Shown: positions 21,069 through 31,578 of the stretch, in pieces
Numbering within the stretch: the first letter of the stretch is position 1
How the letters are laid out: every line of letters begins with the position of its first letter
From: Limnobaculum xujianqingii
GTDB lineage: Bacteria > Pseudomonadota > Gammaproteobacteria > Enterobacterales > Enterobacteriaceae
Length of the DNA stretch: 64,000 nt
NCBI RefSeq assembly: GCF_013394855.1
Contig: NZ_JABMLK010000001.1
Location: forward strand, 930,001-994,000
Direction: 5' to 3'
Notes under the pieces: model-generated
The model's input: only the letters and a program-made list of their open reading frames with translations
Database searches by the model: none
What the model was told of the DNA's origin: nothing
Translations under genes and position numbers: made by a program

Positions 21069-22262
21069 TCAAGATTTAATTTTAGTTTGAAGTTCCTTAA
21101 TTTGCGCTTGTTGGCGCTTAACAATCATATGAAGTTCTTTAATTGCTTCTATTGTTAGTGCTGATACACCAGAATAGTCAACTGTGCAGCTTGTAACCTC
21201 TTCTGTTTCCCTTGTTGAATTACCGTCCTCATCAAAAGTTTGAATGGTTCGTGTAATCTCGCCAACGACCTCTGGAAGTACATCTTTCAGTTCCTGAGCA
21301 ATAACACCAGCAGAGACCTCGCCAGTATCTTTGAGAGTGTAGGTATATCCACTTATTTTTTCAATTTTATCCAGCGCTCCATTAATAACCTCTATGTTAG
21401 ATTTATGGTTCCTATCTGAAGTCTGGGTAAGACTGACGCAAGTAATATTACCCGGGGCAACAAACTGCCCTGTTTGGATGAATTGAAAGTACTTTGCACC
21501 ATATTGCATATTAGTAACTATATTAATATTGCCATACTGTTCCTGGTAAATACGGGCTAGCACTACATTTTGCCCGGCTCCTGCCATAAAATTGATAATG
21601 GCTGGCCATCCTGCGGTAATTACTGACCTTAAATTAAGGTTACCAGCTTCAATTGAGATATCTCCAGCAACCACTCCACCTGACTTACCATTAATGGAGC
21701 TAAATCTCGAATCATCTCCTGCTGCTACCGTTCCTGATGATATACCTATATTTCTTGTTGCTGAATTGCCCAATCCTAATTTAGAACGGGCTACCGGGGC
21801 ATCTTCTGAGGCAATAATTGTTCGCCCAAATGGGGTAAATTCAGCTGTAACAGACTCTATCATACCAACAATATTGTTCCATGATGGGCCCATGAACGTC
21901 GAACCGTCTGGAAGGGTTACTGTAATATCACCGGGAGCACTATAAACGCTTTGCCAGTTTTGCTTATCAAAGTTTAAGCCTCTCAACGCTCTGGCAGCCT
22001 CTGCACCCAATTGAGCTGTAATGCTATTTAATGTATCACGAGGAACATTTGTCCATGCACTTCCGCTTTGCGTTGGGCCGTCATACTTAAGTGTTGTCGT
22101 AAGTGTTGTATTACTCTCTACACTTTTTATTGGCAGTGTATAAGTAACGCCACCAACTACGGCAACGACCATATCACCAGCAGCACTATCAGTTAGAAAG
22201 CCCGTCCCACTTCCAGATATTTGATCTGAGCCATTAGTCAGTGTAATAGTTCCTGCGCTCAT
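21069..22262 (-). CDS. Tail fibre protein with C-terminal S74 intramolecular chaperone
   Basis: A 397-residue virion protein for host attachment. The C-terminal third has the peptidase S74 (endosialidase-type) chaperone: TSDRNHKSNIEVI with the Ser-Lys dyad, YTYTLKDTGEVSAGVIAQELKDVLPEVV, then a coiled coil (IKELHMIVKRQQAQIKELQ). The domain trimerises the fibre and then cuts itself off. The N-terminal part is beta-rich and TFGRTII...DAPVARSKLGLGNSA is fibre-shaft-like. Last gene of the late operon, so the most variable host-range gene. Confidence 0.88.
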   Translation of the reverse strand: MSAGTITLTNGSDQISGSGTGFLTDSAAGDMVVAVVGGVTYTLPIKSVESNTTLTTTLKYDGPTQSGSAWTNVPRDTLNSITAQLGAEAARALRGLNFDKQNWQSVYSAPGDITVTLPDGSTFMGPSWNNIVGMIESVTAEFTPFGRTIIASEDAPVARSKLGLGNSATRNIGISSGTVAAGDDSRFSSINGKSGGVVAGDISIEAGNLNLRSVITAGWPAIINFMAGAGQNVVLARIYQEQYGNINIVTNMQYGAKYFQFIQTGQFVAPGNITCVSLTQTSDRNHKSNIEVINGALDKIEKISGYTYTLKDTGEVSAGVIAQELKDVLPEVVGEITRTIQTFDEDGNSTRETEEVTSCTVDYSGVSALTIEAIKELHMIVKRQQAQIKELQTKIKS

Positions 22263-22290
22263 ATTTTAGCCTTATTCAGATAAAGAAAAA

Positions 22291-22312
22291 CCCGCTGTAT
22301 TTTAGCGGGTTA
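22291..22312 (-). terminator. Terminator between two tail genes
   Basis: AACCCGCT and AGCGGGTT with a 6-nt loop, and a T-run on the minus strand. It follows the stop of the 22335-23333 gene and would lower expression of the fibre gene. Confidence 0.75.
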
Positions 22313-22334
22313 TATATTGACGATAGATGAACTA

Positions 22335-23333
22335 TTAAAAATAGTTGGTAGCATCAAGAACGGGGAAGCTAACAGGTGAAACCAAGGAACGATTCATATT
22401 CGAATCAGTAACACTGTTCATATATCGCCCCGCAGCTCCGGTTATGGCATTACCTGACATTTTGACACCACATTCACTCCAACCGGCACGGCCTCCCGAC
22501 GACCAGACTTTCATTGCACCAACACCACCAACCGGGATCATTGGTTTAGTTACCGGGCAATAAGCCCACGTTCCGGGATTGGTGTTTAATGATATTGTTC
22601 CAGCCAAAAGCATCGGCGCATATTTAGATGAGAAAGTACAAACACCATTGGCATTCCAGATAGCTAATCCGTATTCAGGAAGTTCAAGATTAAAATCAGA
22701 AGAGAAAATGGCAATATTGGCATTTACTGTTGCCGGTTGAATGTTTCCATCACCCACGACCTGATAACAGCTTATTGTTTTAGTTGAATCATCAAACATT
22801 AAAGCCGCATCCGGTGAACTCCAGTTAGCAAAAACAACGGCATTCTGCCTGCCGGGTATTGTTGTTGGAATGCTCCAGGAGCCGTTAATAGTAACATTTC
22901 CGCTCCAGACACAGCACCCAGCTTTAGACACATCACTAATCTCAAGGTAATTAGTTGCATCAGATAAGGCTATGCCATAACTTTCTGCTGTATCACCAGC
23001 GCCGAGTATTTCAAACACTGCGAAGCTGGGATAAATGTATCGATAATATTCGTTGATATGTAGAGTGATAACATTATTATTTATAGAGATATTATCGACA
23101 ATAATGGCGCTGGTTACATTACCAGTCCCACCCAGCACCATCGCCCCCATTCTCACAGGAACAATATACAACGTTGAACCCGGTGTCTTATTTGGAACGG
23201 TTACGGTTATATAATTATTGCCGCCAACCTCTGTTTGATAATATCCAAGATAACTCATTGCGCGTGAGCCGGAAGTGATTTCAACTTCCTTACCCGTTAC
23301 GTCAGGCAATATCGATAAACCGTATTCATTCAT
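22335..23333 (-). CDS. Probable tail tip or fibre-associated virion protein
   Basis: A 332-residue protein, beta-rich with many Gly/Ser/Asn and Trp, no TM segment and no known catalytic motif. Its ATG overlaps the stop of the tail tip gene J (ATGA), which ties its expression to tail assembly. Proteins at this place between J and the S74 fibre in lambdoid phages are usually accessory fibres or receptor-binding parts. The exact role is unknown. Confidence 0.6.
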   Translation of the reverse strand: MNEYGLSILPDVTGKEVEITSGSRAMSYLGYYQTEVGGNNYITVTVPNKTPGSTLYIVPVRMGAMVLGGTGNVTSAIIVDNISINNNVITLHINEYYRYIYPSFAVFEILGAGDTAESYGIALSDATNYLEISDVSKAGCCVWSGNVTINGSWSIPTTIPGRQNAVVFANWSSPDAALMFDDSTKTISCYQVVGDGNIQPATVNANIAIFSSDFNLELPEYGLAIWNANGVCTFSSKYAPMLLAGTISLNTNPGTWAYCPVTKPMIPVGGVGAMKVWSSGGRAGWSECGVKMSGNAITGAAGRYMNSVTDSNMNRSLVSPVSFPVLDATNYF

Positions 23334-26044
23334 CGTATTTTACCTACCTTAACTCTACGTAGGCCACTACTGTCATAAGCAGCAATGCCTGTATTGTCAG
23401 ATACAGTTCTTCCTTGTCCAGGAGTTGAGCCGTTTATTTCAAAAGTGCCATCCCTGAATCCGAGTCGCATGCCCACTGAGCCAGAGACATAATTATCAGA
23501 TTGAAGGTAGTTAGAGATTTTACCACTGCCAATTGACGCATCTTTAATCTTGGCAGAGGTAATGGAAGCATCCTGAATAAAGGCAGTATTGATAAAGACT
23601 TGTCCATTATTGACAAAGAACGCCGCCTGATAATTTCCCGGATTATTCCCAGAATAAATACCAAACTGATCTGCAGCAAAAACGGTCGTTGATTTATAAC
23701 CTCCATTGCCATTAGGCTCTATACCCATAGCAAACCCCGTATTATGAAATTGTCCGTCGCGCCTGATACCAAGATTCAGTGTGTAGAAAGCAGATGCCGT
23801 ACCATCGCTTTTTACCTCTGCCGTCAACTTTTCACTAACAGCAGAAGTCAGATCGCCAATCTCTGCCTGAACCTGCGTTGACAACTCTGCCAGACCACGA
23901 TCAACATCGGCTACCGTGGTTTTAATAATAAGTATGTCCGCCCTGACTTCACCCTGTTGTTTCCATTGATGTTCAGCAGTGGCGTTATTAGCCAAAGCAT
24001 TATGTAGCTGCCCCTCCAGATTCATATCAACACCGTTCTGAAGATTATCAAAAGCGCCTGAGCCTCTTATTGCCTCATCGAGATAATCAATCAGCTGTCC
24101 GGTATCCATCTGGCATAATGCCGCCACTTCAATAAAGGCTGATGCACCAAATGCGTTAATCGAACGGACATACCAGTAATAGGTGTGGTCATTTTTAAGG
24201 CTGTGTGACGACCAGTTGCTGCCAACACCCATTCGACTGGCTTGCGTTTCCACGGTATAGGTTGATGTATCAGGTAATGGTATTTCCCATGATGTCCAAA
24301 AATCAAACTGGGTGGAAACATTAGTTAGCTGCGATAGCACCGGAAACAGGGTAATAGAAAAATATCCCAGCTCCACCCTGACTGACGATGGCGTGTCCGG
24401 CGCATCAATAACGAACTCCAGCCAGGCTTCCGGCGAACGTGCCCCCATAAAGTTGACGGCGGTAACATGAGCCGTGTAGGCACCACGTATCAGACCGGTA
24501 AGCCGGGTTAATGAGCCTGGCACCTGAATTGATAGTACAACCACACCATTCTGGCGCAAAACCACCTGGTTATAGGCTACGGTACCAATATTGTTCCAGG
24601 ACAGAATTCCTTGCACCACCTCGCCTATCTCTTCGACCTGATACACCAGTGACTGTGGTTGTGCCACTCCACCAGAAGGTAGCTCGGTCAGAGGAGGTCG
24701 TTCCAGCGGTTGCCCTATCGCATCATTCCAGACCTCTGCACTTTCTTGTTTGAGCGTTAGCGTCACACCATTCTGTATCCCGAACTTCCAGTCAGTCACG
24801 CGCATTTCTACCATATTAATCCCCAGCGTCGGCAGATTAACCATGACGTACATACCGGGGCGGTAACGAAAACCGCTAAGATTCAAGGAAAGATTCATCG
24901 TACGGGCAGATCGGGTGCGCTTTAGCTTAATATCAGCCAGACGCTGCGCCTGATATTCTGAGGTAACAAACCGCAGTTTCATGTCCTGCGAGATTTCTAT
25001 ACCATCTTCCTCAATCCATGGAGTAACGCGTACAGGAGGAAAATCCGCCTCACTGAATCGCTGAAGCGGATCGATAAACGTCCCTTTAATCGTGTTGACG
25101 CGTTCTCGCTGGGCTACTTCCGGCATGATCTCTATATCACCGGCAAGCTGTCCTTCATCAATAATCTCTGTTGCCGGGCCATAATAAGCCCCCACCAACA
25201 AACCATGACGCCCACCAATGAACGTTGGATCTCCTGAGCAGGAGGCCAGTAATTCATCCAGCACCGCTGACTTATTCTCGCTTAAATCCCACTCTCCGTT
25301 TATCGTATAACGCGGCTCTCTCAACCCGTCACTACGGACAACCAACTCATCACAGATATTGGCGGCCATCTGGAACTGATCCCAGAGAATTTCACTGTCC
25401 GGTACTTTCAGGTAATGACGATAAAAGTGCAGAATAATCAGCGCCGCGTTATTGCTGTACTTCGTTTCGCCGGTACGGGGGTCATACACCGCCCAGCCAC
25501 GCTTTAATACCTTAACGTTAGGAATGCCTGATGGAAACTTTTCCGCATCAAATTTGAGGGTAATACGAAGCCACGCCACACCCCTGCCTATCATGTCATC
25601 TTTCCAGCTCGGTGCATTGGTCAGCAGATAGGGATCTGCAGAGGAACGATCATTATGAAACTCATATTCGGCGTGCTCACCGTAGGTACCGATCACATCG
25701 TCAGCCAGATAAACATTCCCGATGGAACTCAGTTTATGGCCAGCCAGGGTGATACCCATAAACAACCTTTCACCATTCTCCTGATTACCTGGACCTTCCT
25801 CAGCAAAAAAGAGCGTGCCTGCCGTTTCAGTCTCCCCATACACCACGGTCTTTGGACTGGCGGCAGCCCGCATGACCTGTTTACGCTCTGACTGATCGCG
25901 ATAACTATTTACGCCAGCCTTCTTGGTTAATGCCATGGAGGCAACCGCGCTGGCTATCGTGATAACCGCAGCTACCGCGTACATTTCTGCCGCAGCCGCT
26001 GCACCAGCAGCAACCGCAGCAACAATTGGAATAGCAGCCGGCAT
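23330..26044 (-). CDS. Tail tip / host specificity protein J
   Basis: A 904-residue central tail tip protein (TipJ family). ATG 26044 (MPAAIPIVAAVAAGAAAAAE, behind GGAGGG) overlaps the stop of the upstream gene; a longer frame lacks a ribosome-binding site. The order is an Ala-rich hydrophobic N-terminus, hub domains with PKTVVYGETETAGTLFF, a RAYTAHVTAVNFMGARS-type fibronectin-III repeat region (about 530-690), then a C-terminal DUF1983-like segment (LGIRRDGQFHNTGFAMGIE...QFGIYSG). In lambda this protein binds the receptor. Confidence 0.9.
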   Translation of the reverse strand: MPAAIPIVAAVAAGAAAAAEMYAVAAVITIASAVASMALTKKAGVNSYRDQSERKQVMRAAASPKTVVYGETETAGTLFFAEEGPGNQENGERLFMGITLAGHKLSSIGNVYLADDVIGTYGEHAEYEFHNDRSSADPYLLTNAPSWKDDMIGRGVAWLRITLKFDAEKFPSGIPNVKVLKRGWAVYDPRTGETKYSNNAALIILHFYRHYLKVPDSEILWDQFQMAANICDELVVRSDGLREPRYTINGEWDLSENKSAVLDELLASCSGDPTFIGGRHGLLVGAYYGPATEIIDEGQLAGDIEIMPEVAQRERVNTIKGTFIDPLQRFSEADFPPVRVTPWIEEDGIEISQDMKLRFVTSEYQAQRLADIKLKRTRSARTMNLSLNLSGFRYRPGMYVMVNLPTLGINMVEMRVTDWKFGIQNGVTLTLKQESAEVWNDAIGQPLERPPLTELPSGGVAQPQSLVYQVEEIGEVVQGILSWNNIGTVAYNQVVLRQNGVVVLSIQVPGSLTRLTGLIRGAYTAHVTAVNFMGARSPEAWLEFVIDAPDTPSSVRVELGYFSITLFPVLSQLTNVSTQFDFWTSWEIPLPDTSTYTVETQASRMGVGSNWSSHSLKNDHTYYWYVRSINAFGASAFIEVAALCQMDTGQLIDYLDEAIRGSGAFDNLQNGVDMNLEGQLHNALANNATAEHQWKQQGEVRADILIIKTTVADVDRGLAELSTQVQAEIGDLTSAVSEKLTAEVKSDGTASAFYTLNLGIRRDGQFHNTGFAMGIEPNGNGGYKSTTVFAADQFGIYSGNNPGNYQAAFFVNNGQVFINTAFIQDASITSAKIKDASIGSGKISNYLQSDNYVSGSVGMRLGFRDGTFEINGSTPGQGRTVSDNTGIAAYDSSGLRRVKVGKIR

Positions 26045-26442
26045 TAGCGAACCCTCCAGACACTCAGCGGACGATCGCGCAACAGCACCAGCCCCGTATC
26101 TCCTGCGCAATACACACCGTTACTCCAGACTATACCGGCGCAACGATTTCCGCCGTTATTCATTACCGCTACATCGCCACGTTGTAGTAACTTAATCGGG
26201 ACTTGATCCATACATGCACACAGGGCGTTTTCCAGTGTTCCATGATGTTTTAACAGCGCCTTTTTAGCACCGATCCTGCTATCATAAGTTCCTCTATAAA
26301 CAGCGGCGAAATCCTCACCGCACATAGCTTGTACACAATCAGCAGCAAACAGTGCACAGTCATGTTCACCCCATGAAAAAGGCCGCATTTTCGCGGCCTG
26401 TAGTGTTCTTACCAATCGTTCCTGCCAGTCTGGATATTTCAC
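26044..26442 (-). CDS. Tail-tip assembly protein, NlpC/P60-like (DUF6950 type)
   Basis: A 132-residue protein. FSWGEHDCALFAADCVQAM places the nucleophile-type Cys in a papain-like fold (W-G-x-x-D-C), and RCAGIVWSNGVYCAGDTG the downstream strand. It replaces the NlpC half of lambda gpK in phages with this tail type. Whether it cuts peptidoglycan during entry or is structural is not known. The stop overlaps the J start. Confidence 0.72.
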   Translation of the reverse strand: MKYPDWQERLVRTLQAAKMRPFSWGEHDCALFAADCVQAMCGEDFAAVYRGTYDSRIGAKKALLKHHGTLENALCACMDQVPIKLLQRGDVAVMNNGGNRCAGIVWSNGVYCAGDTGLVLLRDRPLSVWRVR

Positions 26443-26454
26443 CTGATGAACTCC

Positions 26455-27039
26455 TTACGAGTATGTGAATCCTGGTGCATCCTTCTTACTACCCCAGTAA
26501 ATTGAACGCTCCGCCATCTGTGCCACATAACGAAAAATACGATCGTCCGGAAAATTCGCTTTGTGGGACTCATCTGTAAAGCGATCTGACCAAGGGCGCT
26601 GCCAGTCTTCAAATACGTTCGATAGCGTGTACTGGAGTGCATTTGTATCGCCAGCAGTAGCGCCCGTTGCTGAAACCTTCCCTTTAAAAAGAAGGTTATT
26701 TGCCACCACCTGATCGTTTTCATTAAAGACCAGTAGATAAATGGCAGCTTCCCGCCCCACGCAGTTTTCATTGAGCGTGGAAGCCAGGAGTGATACATCC
26801 AGCCCAGACAAGGTCAGTTTCAGCTGTGATGCGCTGGTTGTGTGTGACTCCCCTGCATCGTCTACTGAGCCAAGTCGCCCCATCCCGTAATAGACGTAAC
26901 CATCTAACACAATTGGTCCCGTTCCAGAATGGACGTATACAGTACCGCTATCGAAATGGATCTGTGCCGCCAGTCCTACACTGACACGCCCTTGCATAAG
27001 CAGTTCAGAAACTGATTCAGAAAAAGGTGAATAAAACAT
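26455..27039 (-). CDS. Tail tip protein (DUF2163/hub-like)
   Basis: A 194-residue protein. AAQIHFDSGTVYVHSGTGPIVLDGYVYYGMGRLG, later LTLSGLDVSLLASTLNE and VFEDWQRPWSDRFTDESHKANFPDDRIFRYVAQMAERSIYWG, is the pattern of phage tail-tip proteins upstream of NlpC/J genes (lambda gpL region). It is partly beta-structured. Overlaps the next upstream gene at the TAATG junction. Confidence 0.72.
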   Translation of the reverse strand: MFYSPFSESVSELLMQGRVSVGLAAQIHFDSGTVYVHSGTGPIVLDGYVYYGMGRLGSVDDAGESHTTSASQLKLTLSGLDVSLLASTLNENCVGREAAIYLLVFNENDQVVANNLLFKGKVSATGATAGDTNALQYTLSNVFEDWQRPWSDRFTDESHKANFPDDRIFRYVAQMAERSIYWGSKKDAPGFTYS

Positions 27040-27629
27040 TAGAATGCTTCCTCAAACTCAATGACATAACTGCTAAAAACCCCAGGAACCCGGTTACTTA
27101 CGCCTTGATTGTTATCCCGTAGTTTGAAAATACCGGACGGATTCTGTGTTTCTATCTTGAAACCCATTGGCGGAGAGGTCCTTAGAACAGGCGAAAACAC
27201 CAATTCAGCATTGCCGGTTACGCTGCTGCTGATGTCTTCGGTTATGATTTTCAGTTCATCATTTACCGTAATATAATCCCCAATTTTCAATACCAGCATA
27301 CTCGGCACCCAGCCAGAAGTTATAAGATGTCCTCCGGTTTGCCCATTCACCGCGACGACAGGAGAGCCGTTCGCTACTCTGCCACCCCGGCCATAATCCC
27401 GTAAACGCACGCGCCCATATTCGCCATCCAGCGCAGCGATCAAGGCGTCAATCTTTCTGGCATCATCGTCACGCAGATTATTTACGGTTAACGAACAGCG
27501 CCAGCGAGAGCCAGGATACCGAACTGTCTGTGTTGTACCATTAAAGGGGGAGCGGAAGGATTTGCTATTGCTTTCAAGTTGCCATGTCAATGATGACGGG
27601 CATATATCAGGCCAATCAATAATATTCAT
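27039..27629 (-). CDS. Distal tail / tail tip protein (gpM-position)
   Basis: A 196-residue protein starting MNIIDWPDICPSSLTWQLESN, with TQTVRYPGSRWRCSLTVNNL and RVRLRDYGRGGR. It occupies the place of the distal tail protein directly after the tape measure. No catalytic motif is visible. Its role as the ring joining tube and tip is inferred from position. Confidence 0.65.
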   Translation of the reverse strand: MNIIDWPDICPSSLTWQLESNSKSFRSPFNGTTQTVRYPGSRWRCSLTVNNLRDDDARKIDALIAALDGEYGRVRLRDYGRGGRVANGSPVVAVNGQTGGHLITSGWVPSMLVLKIGDYITVNDELKIITEDISSSVTGNAELVFSPVLRTSPPMGFKIETQNPSGIFKLRDNNQGVSNRVPGVFSSYVIEFEEAF

Positions 27630-27632
27630 TCA

Positions 27633-30600
27633 TCATACTCCAAGCAGTTTTCTCCCCTGTCCTCTGGTCTGGAAATCGTTTAACATTTCCTGCCGTGCCA
27701 GTGCCGCGCCATTTTTGGCACCTTCCGATGCCGCTTCACGCATCGCCGCCATCAGGGCTGCATCACCGTTTCCCTGAACAGTAATATGTTGATGAATGAC
27801 GACCGGAGACGAATTACCCGCCAAAGGATCGGTAGAGTTACCTGAGGCCAGAAAATCTTTCAGATCAGCATTCGTTCTGGCATCAACAACCCGTTCCCCC
27901 CGATCAAGTAACCACGTACCTTCTCTGGGGACATTATCAATACCATCATGTGCCATACCAGCCAGTGTGGTCGATGCCATTAATGCCACCGAGGTGTAGC
28001 CAACTCCGCGAATAACAGACGCCATGGGGACACCCATAAACATTCCGCCTTGTGCCATGGCTTTTGTTGCTGCTTCTTCTGTGTTGATGATAGCCTGTGC
28101 AATGGAAGCCGCCTTACTGGCCAAAAACATAGCTTTATAAACAGCACTTCCTTTCTGTCCCATCGCTTCCATTAATGCCGCAGCATCTCCAGTCAGCGAA
28201 GAAAACATACTTAACGTTGCCGTTCTGTATGAAGACTGTATCTTCTCAAGACGCTCTGAATTTTGTTGATTAATCTCCGCTACCCGGTCAGCATAAGTTC
28301 GCTCATTGATTTCTTTCTCATCGAGCAGTTGCTTTTGCATCTCAAGCTGTTTCTCATTCCATTTCTGAAGCTCTTCTTCTGCATCAGCAACACGTATCAG
28401 TTCACCTGAGGCCCCTCCGATAGATGCATCCACACCACCAAATTTCGGTGCCTCGGTTATACTGGCTTTTGATGCTTTTTCAATAGCAACCGCTAATTCA
28501 TCTGCCGACAATTTAGCATCACGGATCGTCTTAAGGCGCTCCTTTACTGTTGATAATGCTTTTTCTTCTGCGGTTTGCAGATCGGACATTGTGTCCTGAT
28601 AAGCCTTTTTAGCATTAAGCCGATCTATCTCGATCGCTCTTTGCTCTATTGCCGCTTTTTTTGCCGCATCCAGGCTTTTCAGTTCACCATGGGCAAGCTG
28701 ATAACGTTGTTTGGCCACTTCAGTTGTCTGCCCAAATAATGCAATTTGTTGGTCAAGGCTTTCCAGTTGCCGCTGATAAGACTGAGCTATTCCATTAGCG
28801 GCTTTATGAGATGCAGTTAACGCTTTTGTCTGCTTACCATCATCAAAAACCTGCCCTAGTTTGGCGGCGTAATCAGTGAGCCTAAGGGCAAGCTCCTCAC
28901 TAATCGCCCCTGACATAACCTGACCTTTAGCCAAGGCAAGCAAATCATCTTTATGTTTTAATGCAGCATCACCGGCAACCTTTTGCAGTCCGGCAAGAAT
29001 ATAGGCTTCTCTTGCGGCTCCGGCGGCATTTAATCGAGAAACATCCAACTGTAGCGCCAGTGAATCAGCAGCCTTTCCAAATCCTTCAAAATCTTTGGTT
29101 ATCTCAGCTGTAGCGGGTGAAGCACTTTCAATTGCTCCTGTTAATGCTTCAACTGTTTTAGCCATCCAAGAGAATTTATCAGTCAGTATACCGCTAACAT
29201 TAGCGCTGGTTTCCTGAGTCTGATTTAACCGTTTCTGATCAAGTTCAAGCTCACCAAGAAGAACTGATTTACGACGCAATAACTCCTCTTCAGACCCCAA
29301 CCATCGAATATAAAGAGAGGAAACATCGCCATATCCAACCTGTCCTGCTTTATATTTCTCAAGTGCTGCCCTGATTCTCTCTAATTCAGCTCGCTTCCTA
29401 TCCATAGAATCATATTGCGCATCCTCTGAATCAAGTAGCTTTGCCTTATTAGCCCGTAACTGGGCCTCACTCATGCTATTAAGTGATTTTTCTAAATCTC
29501 CCAGAGAATCGGCAAATGCAATAGCAGATTCTCTGGCTTGCTCTGATTTTTGATGAAAATAGAATATTGCACCGGCGGCAAGCATAGCGGCCCCAACCGG
29601 ACCGCCAAGTAATCCTAACGCCTTACTGGCTAAACCAGATGTAACAGCAAGCCGGCTTTGAACTGCTGACAATTGTGCCGTTGCCGCCGCTTCAGCACGG
29701 GTTAACCTTATAACTTCAGCGGAATTAGCGGCTAATTGTCGACGAATGACAGCTCTCGCCTGCTCTGTTTGTGCCAAACTCAATTGAGCAACTAATGATT
29801 TCTGTGCGGCAACAGCTCCGGCACGTTCCGCATTAATCAAAGAAAGTGAAGTTGTTAACCCCTCTCTTTGTGCTGCTGCAAGCGCAAGTTGACTCTGAGT
29901 GGATGAAATTAACTGCCTGGTTGATCCAGCCAGACTGGAAGCCCAACCACCAACAGCACGAGCCAAACCAACACTGACCAATACGCCGCCTGCCAACGCT
30001 ACACTATCAATATTTTTAGCAACACCATCCAGAACACCAGAGATGCCCGCAGTAGCTCCACTGGCCTGATTAGCACCCCCAACCCATTCAAGGAACGCAT
30101 TGGCTATTCGAGTTGAAGCGGCACTAACACTATTTGGCATAGACTCAAATTCAGACCGAAGTTTTCCGACCTGACCGATCAATGCAGGTACAATTTTATC
30201 AGTGGTTAACGCCCCAGCATCAGCCAGACCTTTCAGATCTTTCTGAGCAACTCCCATCCCATCAGCTAATGCTTTCATCAATCTTGGGCTGGACTGAGCT
30301 ACAGAGTTAAAATCCTGCCCCCGAAGAACACCACGACCAAGAGCCTGGGATAATTGAGTAATTGCAGAAGATGTTTCCTGCGCTGTTGCTCCTGATACCT
30401 GCAACCCTGTCGATAACGCATCAGTGAGTTTCAGTATATCCTGGGTACCATAGCCCCATTCACGAAGAGAGGCTGATGTTCTTGAAAATAATGCCGCATT
30501 ATCTGCAAGCGCCGATCCGGTTCGCTGACTGATTTCCATTAGTCCGGATTGTGCATTGGAAAAGTCTCCGGCATCCGTTGTGGCAAGTTTAATTCTGGCA

Positions 30601-30888
30601 GAAAGAGAATTATATGAATCAGCAAGTTGAATCAGATTCCGTGTTGCAAATGCACCTGCAAACGCCCCTGCCATTCCCAGCGCCATGTTTTTAGCTTCTG
30701 ATAATTGGGCTGTAACAGAGGATAACGCCAGTTGTGAATCTCTTGAAGCCGCAGCAGCCTGGCTGCCCACCACGTTGCATGGTGCGATAATAATCGCTCC
30801 CCATACGTGAGGCACGGGCAATCTCAGACTGAAAAGATTGAGAGTTTGCTGAAATTTTAATAATGAGTTCACGTAAAGTGGCCATCAT
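27633..30888 (-). pseudogene. Tape measure protein, interrupted by a +1 frameshift
   Basis: The long frame (about 1070 residues) has helical tape measure features: SVTAQLSEAKNMALGMAGAFAGAFATRNLIQLADSYNSLSARIKLATT near the start, long coiled coils, and hydrophobic segments near 410-430 and 930-970. The true N-terminus, MATLRELIIKISANSQSFQ to DYYRTMQRGG, is in another frame from 30888. The two join if one G is removed from the GGG at 30766-30768, giving RGGSQAAAA. So the gene carries one extra base at about codon 41. Without restoration the protein is cut at about 65 residues, and downstream starts would make an N-terminally altered product. Confidence 0.85.
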
Positions 30889-30897
30889 TCACCCTGT

Positions 30898-31188
30898 TTA
30901 TTTTGCTGCCTGCTTAAATGCTGCTTCAAGACCGGCTAACGGATCTGTTTGATTACCATCAATCTCTGATTGCCAACGTAAGATTGCATCCTGAATTGAG
31001 ACATCTTTCCCCTGAGAGCGGTACAGCGCAGAGACTATCTGTGCAGCCTGATAATCCCCACGAACATCACCTATCGGAGATATTCGGTCGTACTCAGCCC
31101 ACATCATGAGTTCATTTGCACTCATGTGCTGGCGCAGCTCTGATAATGTTCGCCCCATTCGAAGAGCTAACATCATCAGAAACTGCAT
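30898..31188 (-). CDS. Tail assembly chaperone GT, T portion
   Basis: A 96-codon frame (DUF4035-like; MMLALRMGRTLSELRQHMSANELMMWAEYDR). In lambda, T is made only as a G-T fusion by -1 frameshifting, and the fusion recruits tube protein to the tape measure. Here the T frame is open back across the G stop, so a fusion from the slippery site reads KKKVASPGMQFLMM. It ends just before the tape measure gene. Confidence 0.85.
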   Translation of the reverse strand: MQFLMMLALRMGRTLSELRQHMSANELMMWAEYDRISPIGDVRGDYQAAQIVSALYRSQGKDVSIQDAILRWQSEIDGNQTDPLAGLEAAFKQAAK

Positions 31189-31199
31189 CCCAGGACTGG

Positions 31200-31571
31200 C
31201 TACTTTTTTTTAATGGCATCAGCACTGGTAATCAACTCAAGTGCCTGTTTTAACAAACGGGAATGTACTGGTCCGTAATGGGCCACCACTTCTTCGGTAT
31301 CTTCAACAGTGAAGACTCGTTGATAACGTTCATCACACAGAACATCAACAAACAATGTCACGTCAGCGCGAACATCACGAAGCGCCTTTTCAGGCAGGGA
31401 TAACTTATCCTCGCCTTCCTCTTTGACAATTTCACGCCAACGCAACCAGGCTTCACCTGACGGCTCTCGTAAAATGACTTTCGCGCCTTCCCATTCAGGA
31501 ACGTCCGTTTCCATATGACGAAAACCCGACAACGGAGATAACGCCAATGATTTAAGTGATTTCTTTGCCAT
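31200..31571 (-). CDS. Tail assembly chaperone G
   Basis: A 123-residue protein (MAKKSLKSLALSPLSGFRHMETDVPEWEGAKVILREPSGEAWLRW) of the phage tail assembly chaperone group. It lies between the tail tube gene and the tape measure gene, the universal position of lambda G. It ends KKK-stop inside a slippery A-run. Confidence 0.82.
   Translation of the reverse strand: MAKKSLKSLALSPLSGFRHMETDVPEWEGAKVILREPSGEAWLRWREIVKEEGEDKLSLPEKALRDVRADVTLFVDVLCDERYQRVFTVEDTEEVVAHYGPVHSRLLKQALELITSADAIKKK
31202..31211 (-). promoter_or_regulatory. Programmed -1 frameshift site for the G-T fusion
   Basis: On the minus strand the end of G reads ATT AAA AAA AAG TAG. It contains the canonical heptamer A AAA AAG in the correct phase. 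A -1 slip leads straight into the T frame (V-A-S-P-G-M-Q-F). The geometry matches that of lambda G/T, which uses a different heptamer. Confidence 0.8.
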
Positions 31572-31578
31572 AGGTTAA

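Noticed and set aside
26439-26798. 119-residue minus-strand frame over the tail tip gene
   Set aside because: Shadow of the 26455-27039 gene; no own start site and disagreement with the packed tail gene order.
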